Virus record (IMG/VR): IMGVR_UViG_3300043410_001776
Coordinates: 1 to 25,904 of that record
Strand: one strand, 5' to 3'
DNA length: 25,904 bases
Source: a virus
Every line of letters starts with the position of its first letter. The stretch's first letter is position 1. The notes beneath the pieces are model-generated. The model made no database searches. It was not told where the DNA came from and saw only the letters and a list, made by a program, of their open reading frames with translations. A program made the position numbers and the translations under genes. Shown here one piece after another: positions 6,689 to 13,838 of this stretch.

Positions 6689-7304
6689 AATCATTTATTT
6701 TAGAAAGCGCCTCCTTATTGGAGGCATTTTTTTCACCGTATTCTTTTCCGGCGAGTGCGCCTGCTATTGCTATTTCGTCTGGGCCAATTGTACACCAGCG
6801 TCTTAGACGAATTATAGATTCTTCATTATTAATGATTGCCAACTTACAACATTCTCTAAATGCTGACCTCCAGGTGCTGAAAGGATCGGTATTAAAGGCT
6901 GTGATGTTACTAACATCATCCATTGCCTTAAACTTACTACTAATTGCCAATGTCATATCTACACTATTAACATCCATTTCTAAAGTTAGTTTTCGAGGTA
7001 ATAATTTAACTCCTCCATATCCATATTCAAGCCCATTAACAGGATTACGGCTGCGCCAAACATGAACAACATCTTGGTCCCATTCAGATGCTACATGGTC
7101 AAATTTAAATGTATCTAAAACTTCAGCATCTCCATCTACTACCCAAAACATAGGAGTAAATGCTTTTTTTGCGGCTGCTATATGAGCTTGATGTATTCCT
7201 TTAACTCCATTAACACGTTTAGCTAAAGGAAATCGTTCTTTTAATTTTGCATAATTTTCTTCTGCATTAGGCTCGTTGTAACTTATAAAAACAATATCGT
7301 ACAT
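6642..7304 (-). CDS. Putative glycosyltransferase-like protein with DGD motif
   Basis: A 220-residue protein related to its neighbour at 7304-8200. Shared order: DIVFISYNEPNAE at the N-terminus, KRVNGVKG (29-36), VVDGD with the acidic DxD of GT-A-fold transferases (57-59), YGYGGVKL, then DPFSTWRSAFRE. In GT-A enzymes DxD binds the metal and nucleotide-sugar, so sugar transfer is likely but the donor and acceptor are unknown. It starts in a TAATG overlap with the upstream gene. The C-terminus (NWLQDLWLKEK) is encoded opposite the end of thyX, and a thyX terminator lies within the coding sequence. I recall this family in many T4-like marine phages. Confidence 0.75.
   Translation of the reverse strand: MYDIVFISYNEPNAEENYAKLKERFPLAKRVNGVKGIHQAHIAAAKKAFTPMFWVVDGDAEVLDTFKFDHVASEWDQDVVHVWRSRNPVNGLEYGYGGVKLLPRKLTLEMDVNSVDMTLAISSKFKAMDDVSNITAFNTDPFSTWRSAFRECCKLAIINNEESIIRLRRWCTIGPDEIAIAGALAGKEYGEKNASNKEALSKINDFNWLQDLWLKEKPQQ
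6709..6733 (+). terminator. Intrinsic terminator of the thyX operon
   Basis: Stem GCCTCC (6709-6714), loop TTATT, stem GGAGGC (6720-6725), then an A and seven Ts. It lies 20 bases after the thyX stop and is oriented for plus-strand transcription. Read on the minus strand the hairpin is followed by GCTTTCT, so it should not stop the opposing transcript. It lies inside the coding sequence of the 6642-7304 gene, where it encodes AlaSer-AsnLysGluAla. Confidence 0.88.
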
Positions 7305-8200
7305 TATTTTGCTCTACTTAAAATTCTTGGTGTATTATTATACACCATCTTAAAAAACTTACTTCCTTGAGCATCTATATTTGAAATAGCTAAGTTGCAA
7401 TTAGATCTCAATTGATCTCCTAACCAGTTATAACGATATTCAATATCAGTAGCAGGCCCATAACCTTGCTCAGCCCAATAATTAGTTAAGTATTCAAAGT
7501 CACGTACATTCGCATAGTCCCAATCTGTACAGTTAGTTTTATATGCACCTTCTCTTGCGCCTAACATTGACCAAATACCGTTGTCAACATCTGCTCCAAT
7601 ATTACACCAAATCAATAATCTATGATAGTTTTGCCACCAAGTTAGTGTTAAGTCAGACACTTTACCTCCTTGATTTAAACTCATCTTAACACCTTCCCTA
7701 AATCCTGCTCTCCAGGCTTGGAAAGGACTTCCTGTAATTACACTTTCACTATAATTTTCATTGAACTGATAATATCGATTATCAAAACAGAATTCAACTT
7801 TGCCTTTAACATCATCTGGATCACTATTTTCATGTGTACGCATTTCATTAACAAATTTACGAGTCCACATTTTTAATCCGCCGTTACCATACATAAGGCC
7901 GTTGACATTTACTTTTCCGCACCAACTAAACACATGATCTGGTGTAAGTCCTAATTCTTCTAAGTCCACTTCTACTTCTAAAAATTTAGGATCTACAATA
8001 TTATCTGCATCAACAGTAACAAAGTATTCAGTATCACTTAGTGCCGCACAGGCTTTATGTGCCGCATCGCTACCTTTAACTCCGTGTACACGTTTAGCCC
8101 AAGGTACTTTTGATAATAAGTCTACATAATTTTTTTCAGCATTTGGTTCATCATAACTTAAAAATATAATATCTTGTTCTATAATTTTTATTTTATTCAT
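7304..8200 (-). CDS. Putative glycosyltransferase-like protein with DAD motif
   Basis: A 298-residue paralogue of the 6642-7304 product. Conserved blocks: DIIFLSYDEPNAE (10-22), KRVHGVKG (36-43), VTVDADN (DxD at 64-66), YGNGGLKM, SPFQAWRAGFRE. It is about 80 residues longer, with an insert rich in aromatic residues after the YGNGG block and a C-terminal extension. GT-A-type sugar transfer is the best guess. The substrate is unknown. The ATG sits in an 8-base overlap (ATGAATAA) with the upstream stop, and its own stop overlaps the next start (TAATG). The adjacent paralogues suggest tandem duplication followed by divergence. Confidence 0.78.
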   Translation of the reverse strand: MNKIKIIEQDIIFLSYDEPNAEKNYVDLLSKVPWAKRVHGVKGSDAAHKACAALSDTEYFVTVDADNIVDPKFLEVEVDLEELGLTPDHVFSWCGKVNVNGLMYGNGGLKMWTRKFVNEMRTHENSDPDDVKGKVEFCFDNRYYQFNENYSESVITGSPFQAWRAGFREGVKMSLNQGGKVSDLTLTWWQNYHRLLIWCNIGADVDNGIWSMLGAREGAYKTNCTDWDYANVRDFEYLTNYWAEQGYGPATDIEYRYNWLGDQLRSNCNLAISNIDAQGSKFFKMVYNNTPRILSRAK

Positions 8201-8762
8201 ATTTTTGTATTCCGTAAGATTGCAAACTTAATTTAGATGCAATCGATATTTTATCTACATCCTTTTCATATTCTGTTTCAAAAGGAATAATAATTTTTTT
8301 CTTTGTCCTAAGCTCGTAAGGTTCAATAAAAATTGTTCTTATTAAAAAATCAAAATCACTTTCTAAAGTAACAAAAAACATAAACATTGATTGATCTAAG
8401 CTATTATTAATTCTAGATTTTGCCGGGCTGCTAAGTTCAAATTCCCAATTTTTCTTCTTCCATGAAACAATTAATTCGGTATCCTTAGTAGGGGGATTAG
8501 TTATTGAAACAAATTCAGTACTTCGAAATACGTAAATTTCTTTTCTTTCTTTTTTAACTAAACTTAACACAACTGAACCATTAGGATCACGTAAATATCC
8601 AGCGGCATAATCTAATGGGTTGTATTCATTAGATACTAGTTTAGCATATAACTCAGGTTCTATTTCAATAAAATTTTTTTTCTTGCCCTGGCGTTCGTTT
8701 GTTATTAATTCTATGTTACCCGTTTTTTTATTGTAGTAAACAAAACAACCAAATTTATTCAT
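8193..8762 (-). CDS. Uncharacterised protein inside the glycosyltransferase-like cassette
   Basis: A 189-residue basic protein. A TTG at 8768 opens the frame slightly earlier, but the ATG at 8762 has AAAGAGG upstream and gives the 8-base ATGAATAA overlap with the previous gene. It has no DxD motif, signal peptide or membrane helix. The sequence alternates hydrophobic and charged residues like a beta-rich domain (about 65-125), with a Lys-rich segment near residue 30. I do not recognise it. Its position between two transferase pairs suggests a partner or acceptor role, but this is inference. Confidence 0.68.
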   Translation of the reverse strand: MNKFGCFVYYNKKTGNIELITNERQGKKKNFIEIEPELYAKLVSNEYNPLDYAAGYLRDPNGSVVLSLVKKERKEIYVFRSTEFVSITNPPTKDTELIVSWKKKNWEFELSSPAKSRINNSLDQSMFMFFVTLESDFDFLIRTIFIEPYELRTKKKIIIPFETEYEKDVDKISIASKLSLQSYGIQKYE

Positions 8763-9594
8763 ATGCAAGCCTCTTTAATTGATTTAAGATTGTTGTAGTT
8801 AGAAAATCTTTTTCTACATAATGAAATATTTTACTCTGTTTAATATTTCCTACAATCAAATCTCCTTTAGAATTAAGCACATATGGCACAGTATCCTGCC
8901 AACTTGCCGGAACTATGCTCCAATTTTGAAGTGCTGGTTTCATATGTATAAATTCTAAAGGACTAGTGTCATTTACGATACTTTGATGGTTACCGATTAT
9001 TTCAATTGCAATTGCTACGGCAACATCTAAACTTAACCAATTTTGATATTCATTGGGTGCAAATGTAGTATAGCACCATTCCCAGTTATTACAAACAAAT
9101 TCTAAAACTTTATAAAAGTTGTAGGCAGTATCTGATTTTTTAAAATAATGTAATGCCACATATGAATTTGTTAGCTTATTAGCCACAAACATTTTTCTAT
9201 AATAAGAATCTTTTACATATTCAAGTTTATAATTTTTAATTCTTGAGCAAAAAGTAATATCAAAATTTTTGCAATATTCCCACCACTCTGTAATATCTTC
9301 TAATACCAACATATCAGTGTCAAGGACTATTGTTTCTTCATATGGCGTAACATGATACAATTTCCATCTATCTTCTGCTACATATAAACTATTTTTTTCT
9401 TCATCTATCCAGGGTATTGGTAATATTTTATCAAACACAGAAGCATACTCTTCTGGCACAAAATTGTTTGTAACTAAGGAAATATTTTTTATATTCTTTT
9501 GACTAAATTTAATTGATAGGGCCAATGCATAGGCTTGCTCAACATAGTTTACAGAGTCAGTGTTCTTTGCTAAAACTAAAAATCCTTTAGACAC
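8755..9594 (-). CDS. Putative GT8-like glycosyltransferase, GTG start
   Basis: A 279-residue protein with a GT-A-like layout: an N-terminal strand (GFLVLAKNT), a nucleotide-binding-like region and the DxD motif in IVLDTDMLV (92-94). The frame is open from an ATG at 9606, but GGAGG (9600-9604) lies 5 bases before the GTG at 9594. Starting there aligns the N-terminus residue for residue with the neighbouring paralogue (MSKGFLVLAKNT against MNTGAVIFAQNT). It overlaps the upstream stop by 8 bases (GTGTCTAA) and the downstream start by 8. GT8-like sugar transfer is likely from the DxD context. Donor and acceptor are unknown. Confidence 0.72.
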   Translation of the reverse strand: MSKGFLVLAKNTDSVNYVEQAYALALSIKFSQKNIKNISLVTNNFVPEEYASVFDKILPIPWIDEEKNSLYVAEDRWKLYHVTPYEETIVLDTDMLVLEDITEWWEYCKNFDITFCSRIKNYKLEYVKDSYYRKMFVANKLTNSYVALHYFKKSDTAYNFYKVLEFVCNNWEWCYTTFAPNEYQNWLSLDVAVAIAIEIIGNHQSIVNDTSPLEFIHMKPALQNWSIVPASWQDTVPYVLNSKGDLIVGNIKQSKIFHYVEKDFLTTTILNQLKRLAYE

Positions 9595-10435
9595 CACATC
9601 CTCCATCTATAAATCTACTTAAACTATTTTTATTCATTATGTGTACATCTAAGCCATTTGTTTTAGTTGCTATATATTCACCTTTATGATCTTTTTTCTC
9701 AACAAGACATTTTATTTTAGATTCATCTATATTAATTAGATAGTCTTTGTCCTTGATAAAGACCATAGATCCCGGTAAATTAGTTGCAAACTCTCCGTTA
9801 GTTTTACCATTCATAATATGTATAGCTATACTAAATGCAAAATCATTTCTATATGTTGACGACTGTATACTATACAAAGTTTTGAAATAAACCCAATTGT
9901 CCCTAATATATTCAATTAAATTAAAAAAAGAATTCATTACTGGGTTTTTTTGAAAAACAAATACCGTCGCCCAATAAAAAGGAATACTAAATTCATTTAT
10001 ACGATGAAATTCATTAAGGGGGCGCCAATCGGCTAAATCTATACCGCAAGGATATAATTGTAAATCATAATCACTAACTAATGCTGTTTTTAAAATTGAA
10101 GAACAAACAATGTAATCACTATCTATCACTAGTGTTTTATCATAGGGACTCAGGTCATATACTACATTCCTTGTAAAATTCTTCCATGTTGTTATACCAG
10201 AAGTTAACGACCCGTCAAACGATATCCTGTCTTGTTCTTTATAAAATCCAGTAAGATCAATAACTTGGTCAAATGGATGCGATTGATATGTTTTCTCCAA
10301 CCATCGTCTGCTATCAGTAATTAAAGAAACTGGAATGCCTAGGTATTTTTGAATTCTAGAGGCTGCATATACAGCAAGTTTTATATAATCAACTTGAGGA
10401 GTATTCTGAGCAAATATAACTGCGCCGGTGTTCAT
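9587..10435 (-). CDS. Putative GT8-like glycosyltransferase
   Basis: A 282-residue paralogue of the 8755-9594 product. The N-terminus GAVIFAQNTPQVDYIKLA matches it in pattern, and DSDYIV (DxD at 105-107) follows a strand LVIDSD as in GT-A enzymes. C-terminal blocks around FAFSIAIHIMNG and a final Asp/His region are also shared. The ATG overlaps the upstream stop (ATGA) without an obvious ribosome-binding site, so it depends on coupled translation. It is the first transferase of the cassette, immediately after the small gene at 10432-10782. Confidence 0.72.
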   Translation of the reverse strand: MNTGAVIFAQNTPQVDYIKLAVYAASRIQKYLGIPVSLITDSRRWLEKTYQSHPFDQVIDLTGFYKEQDRISFDGSLTSGITTWKNFTRNVVYDLSPYDKTLVIDSDYIVCSSILKTALVSDYDLQLYPCGIDLADWRPLNEFHRINEFSIPFYWATVFVFQKNPVMNSFFNLIEYIRDNWVYFKTLYSIQSSTYRNDFAFSIAIHIMNGKTNGEFATNLPGSMVFIKDKDYLINIDESKIKCLVEKKDHKGEYIATKTNGLDVHIMNKNSLSRFIDGGCGV

Positions 10436-10782
10436 AGATCAATCAAATCAGCAACTTTTCTTTTAGATTTAATCTCGGCAAATTTAATTGCATACTGATT
10501 GATTGCTTGGAAATAAATGACAGTTATGTCATCAAAAAATGCTTTTACATCTTGAATTAATACAGGAAAATTATTAGCATCAAGAAACGCAACATCCTCT
10601 AATTGTCCTAAATCAATCATTGTTTTAACAAACACTATTAGTTCTTGATTAATTTTAAAAGTTGCGCCATTTTTATAATATAATAATTGTTGATTAAATT
10701 CTTCCAAAATAACTCGTCGCTGATTAGATAAGGTTGCCATGTAATTGGCAACTTCAAATGCTTTGGATATTTTTTCGTCCAT
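10432..10782 (-). CDS. Small conserved phage protein at the head of the cassette
   Basis: A 116-residue, mostly helical protein. A TTG upstream (10794) lies just beyond the ribosome-binding site, so the ATG at 10782 with GGAGG 5 bases before it is the start. Notable segments are ANYMATLSNQRRVILEEF near the N-terminus and EIKSKRKVADLIDL at the C-terminus, a pattern I associate with an uncharacterised family of T4-like marine phages. Its own sigma-70 promoter separates it from the tail genes upstream, and its ATGA overlap ties it to the transferases downstream. Confidence 0.75.
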   Translation of the reverse strand: MDEKISKAFEVANYMATLSNQRRVILEEFNQQLLYYKNGATFKINQELIVFVKTMIDLGQLEDVAFLDANNFPVLIQDVKAFFDDITVIYFQAINQYAIKFAEIKSKRKVADLIDL

Positions 10783-10807
10783 AAGAACCTCCAAGGTTAA
10801 TAGAGTA

Positions 10808-10836
10808 ATTATACACTATTTTGAAGGTATTGTAAA
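10808..10836 (-). promoter_or_regulatory. Sigma-70 promoter for the minus-strand cassette
   Basis: Read on the minus strand: -35 TTTACA (10831-10836, one mismatch from TTGACA), a 17-base spacer, -10 TATAAT (10808-10813, perfect). A start near 10801 gives a leader of about 20 bases including the GGAGG ribosome-binding site. It would let the small gene and the transferase-like cassette be expressed apart from the late tail genes. Confidence 0.8.
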
Positions 10837-10850
10837 TAAATTGGCTTAAA

Positions 10851-12272
10851 TTATAGAGATGTGGTAGCAGTATAGGTCGGCAAATATGGAGTAACCGATA
10901 CATATGATCCAGATGCGTAGTAATAACCTTGATAGCTGGTTAGAGGATATGTAGCAGATGAACTTACATTTTCGTCAATTTTTGTGCCGCCTGGGTTATT
11001 TGCATCAGCAATAACAACAGTTATAGTTAATACTGCTCTAGCAGATGTATTGTCTATTCTTGCTGAAATAGCATAATAGTTTGAAGGGTATGTTAATTCG
11101 TTGGCATTGCCAACGCTAACTGTTGTTGAGAACGTCTTTGAATAAATTTGTTGGTCGACGGTTGTCAAAGTCCAATAACCAGCACTCGAATTAACTGTGG
11201 AAGTAGCTCCACTAGAACCTGTAACAGTAGTAGAATATGCACTTAATTCAATTGTACCAACTTCACTTAAAAATGCCTGCCATGCAAGATCTTTAGGAGC
11301 TGTTCCACTATACGAATAACCTGCACTTATTCTTATTGTACTACCTGAATTAAAAAACCATGCGGCTGCTTGAGCTGCTGAATAACCAGTGCCTGCGTTC
11401 CATGTCCATGTTGCAGTATGAGTAATTGTTCCGTTCCACGAAGTTGTTTTTGAGCTAGCACCAACTGTTTGGTTAAATGACGAAACCGTAGCATTGCTGC
11501 CTACGGGAATAATATTACTAGTAGAACTTACAATACTTGCCAAATTCTGATATTTTACAAGATCTGCATTAGCTATTAGTTTTGTACTAATAAGTGACGC
11601 ACTTCCAACAGCCTGTGGTTGATTAAGGCTATAAGTTCCATTTCCACCTGTACCTGATAGGGCACCGTATGTAGCATTCCATCCTGTTGTAATAGTATCA
11701 GCTAGGATCGAAGAGCCGTTTAATTTTTGAAATGGTTCAATCCATCCAGTAGTAACGCTGTTTACACTCATAGTAACAAGATACGCTGTAAAACCTGTTG
11801 TAACAGTTTGGCTTGGTGTAGGGCTTGTTCCCGTAGCAACGGTCCAAGAGAGACCGCTGCCAGCCGATAAGTATGTACCTGCAAGAACTCCGGGCCCAGT
11901 TAAGGCCATACCCTGCACTAATGTTCCTGTAGGTGTAGAAGTAATAGTCAATGATGTTCCATTGATTGTTCCTGAAAAAGTAATACCCGCTCCTACACTT
12001 ATACCACTTATACCAAAACTTGCACCAGCTGATGTTGGTGTATTGATTGCAGAAGGTTGACTTCCGTTATTTTGGTGAACATATGCAGCGACAAGATCTT
12101 TTCGTAAATTATTCCATTGATTTGTTGTTATTTGTCCATTAGCAGATACACTTGACGAATTTAATGTTTGGCCCCAACCAGAAGATCCATAGGCAGTTTT
12201 ACCCGAAAGTGTATTAATAGTATTGTAAACTGCATTGTATTCTGAATTTAAAATCTGTGTACCTACGGCCAT
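10851..12272 (-). CDS. Phage virion structural protein, Ser/Thr/Gly-rich
   Basis: A 473-residue low-complexity protein, probably part of the tail or baseplate. The N-terminal domain (about 1-85, MAVGTQILNSEYNAVYN... and WNNLRKDL) resembles N-termini of uncharacterised structural proteins in T4-like marine phages. Residues about 95-165 carry a module with FSGTINGTSLTI, GMALTGPGV and a GT turn that reappears in the 17398-19830 product. The rest is beta-rich with many Tyr/Trp/Ser and no cysteine or collar motif, perhaps a receptor-contacting or adhesin-like part. The start has AAGGA 8 bases upstream. A NATAAATA site lies in the gap before it. Confidence 0.75.
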   Translation of the reverse strand: MAVGTQILNSEYNAVYNTINTLSGKTAYGSSGWGQTLNSSSVSANGQITTNQWNNLRKDLVAAYVHQNNGSQPSAINTPTSAGASFGISGISVGAGITFSGTINGTSLTITSTPTGTLVQGMALTGPGVLAGTYLSAGSGLSWTVATGTSPTPSQTVTTGFTAYLVTMSVNSVTTGWIEPFQKLNGSSILADTITTGWNATYGALSGTGGNGTYSLNQPQAVGSASLISTKLIANADLVKYQNLASIVSSTSNIIPVGSNATVSSFNQTVGASSKTTSWNGTITHTATWTWNAGTGYSAAQAAAWFFNSGSTIRISAGYSYSGTAPKDLAWQAFLSEVGTIELSAYSTTVTGSSGATSTVNSSAGYWTLTTVDQQIYSKTFSTTVSVGNANELTYPSNYYAISARIDNTSARAVLTITVVIADANNPGGTKIDENVSSSATYPLTSYQGYYYASGSYVSVTPYLPTYTATTSL

Positions 12273-12296
12273 GGGAGTAATCCTTAATAATATATG

Positions 12297-12304
12297 TATT
12301 TATT
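12297..12304 (-). promoter_or_regulatory. T4-like late promoter candidate (AATAAATA)
   Basis: AATAAATA on the minus strand, overlapping the stop of the upstream tail gene by one base and 25 bases before the ATG at 12272. It matches NATAAATA. The gap is AT-rich, so chance cannot be ruled out, but equivalent sites precede two other tail genes in the same orientation. Confidence 0.4.
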
Positions 12305-13809
12305 TACAAAATCACACATTCAACTAATTTAATATCTGCATTAGAATTAGATTCTAATGCGATAGCAAACACGTCATTTGCATGTGGAACGGCTGCAACT
12401 GCGCAACCGTCGTTAGCCGCTACTAATCGTTGGCCTTTGGTAACTGCTCCTACAACTTTTACCGGAACTCGTCCTTTTAATGCAATAGGTGTGCCGCCTT
12501 CTTGCTCAAAATTCATCAAATAAGCTGGATTTTGGCTTACTGCACCTAACGCTCTATCACCCCATTTGGACGCAGTTACTTCTTTTTCTCCGCCTACACT
12601 AACAACAGTACCAACTTCATATTCTTGATCAGCAATATAATTTTCTGCCAAGTCAGCATATAGGGCAGTAGACGCTGTACCAACAAAATACGTTGCTTGT
12701 ATTGATCCTGCAGAAACAGTAACATTATTAATTGTTTGGGCTGAAGATGTTCTAACTGGAATAGTGCCAGAAGTAGCTGCTACACTGGCTGCTACATACG
12801 TTCCGCTACCATTGTTCATATTGTCTGCTTGCTGAGCTGTAGCATAGACATAACCTGCGTAAATATTTTTAAATTTTAAATTGGTGTTACCTAAGTTTGT
12901 TGTTGCATCAACTCCCGGAAAAATATCTTGTCCCACTAGTGTTAACGGTGTTTTTACTACCGAGTTTGAAGTTGTTTGAAACTTTATTGTATCACTAATT
13001 TGATTTATAATAATAGGTGTTGTAGAACTTTCATTATAAACTTTTAACCTTGCTTGAGGATTACCTACAGTAAATCCCAAGTCAGAAAAATTAACAAGTG
13101 CAGAAAAATTTGCACTAGAACCTAACACAAATGAGTTAGCAGAATAACCGCCTAATCTATCAGAATTAGTTGCTGTTCCATAAAATCTATAATTTCCAGT
13201 AGTTTGCCCCGGTGCGTTTGTATTATTTGTATTAACCAAGGTAATACCTTGACGGATGTAATCAAAACCTGTTAATCCACTAACTTGAAAATCTGCATCT
13301 GCACTAACTGTGAAAATAACTTGATTATTATTAATTCCTTGAATAATAGTATGAGGAGTGCTGTTAGTGTCAGATAAGGTTGTAGTTATCATCTGGGTAA
13401 CACTAGACGATGACGGAGATTGTGGCCCTACTAAATTAAATCTAGTACCTGTCCAAACAAATACTTGGTTTGTTGCCTCTTTGTACCAAAAATCACCCTT
13501 CATCAGTCCTGCGGGTTCCTGAGAGGCTGTTACTTCTGAGCCGCCTGCTAACCGCCATCTTTTATTATTATCTAAAAACTTTAATTTATTAATAGAACTG
13601 TCAAACCAAAGTTGACCTATAATAGCTTTTGCAGGTTGTGTTCCATTTGCAAAATTTTCTAGTAGATAAACAAAGTTTTCGTTTTGTGCTTCACCGTATC
13701 CAGCATAACTCTTTCCTATCAAGGTTATGTCCAATGAAGTATTAATGGTACCTTCAGAAACAGTTGCAACTGCTGTACCATTTGTTTTTTTGATAGTATA
13801 TGCTGCCAT
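12304..13809 (-). CDS. Tail fibre protein with shared anchor domain and DLAE C-terminus
   Basis: A 501-residue tail protein. Residues about 1-130 are the anchor domain common to four consecutive genes (LIGKSYAGYG, FVYLLENFA, IIGQLWFD, GPQ at its end). A second conserved block follows (about 135-195, HTIIQGINNNQVIF then TGFDYIRQGITL), then short beta repeats including LGNTNLKFKNIYAGYVYATA. The C-terminal domain (about 385-501) begins DLAENY and has the pattern TVVSVGG...VTAS, NPAYLMN, GRVPVKVVGAV and is widely seen at the ends of phage tail proteins. It has no collar domain. AAGGAT precedes the ATG. Confidence 0.85.
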   Translation of the reverse strand: MAAYTIKKTNGTAVATVSEGTINTSLDITLIGKSYAGYGEAQNENFVYLLENFANGTQPAKAIIGQLWFDSSINKLKFLDNNKRWRLAGGSEVTASQEPAGLMKGDFWYKEATNQVFVWTGTRFNLVGPQSPSSSSVTQMITTTLSDTNSTPHTIIQGINNNQVIFTVSADADFQVSGLTGFDYIRQGITLVNTNNTNAPGQTTGNYRFYGTATNSDRLGGYSANSFVLGSSANFSALVNFSDLGFTVGNPQARLKVYNESSTTPIIINQISDTIKFQTTSNSVVKTPLTLVGQDIFPGVDATTNLGNTNLKFKNIYAGYVYATAQQADNMNNGSGTYVAASVAATSGTIPVRTSSAQTINNVTVSAGSIQATYFVGTASTALYADLAENYIADQEYEVGTVVSVGGEKEVTASKWGDRALGAVSQNPAYLMNFEQEGGTPIALKGRVPVKVVGAVTKGQRLVAANDGCAVAAVPHANDVFAIALESNSNADIKLVECVIL

Positions 13810-13830
13810 TTTATTAAATCCTTATCTTGA

Positions 13831-13838
13831 TATTTATT
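13831..13838 (-). promoter_or_regulatory. T4-like late promoter candidate (AATAAATA)
   Basis: AATAAATA on the minus strand, overlapping the stop codon of the collar-domain tail gene upstream and about 22 bases before the ATG at 13809. It matches NATAAATA. The short, AT-rich gap limits confidence. Confidence 0.4.
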
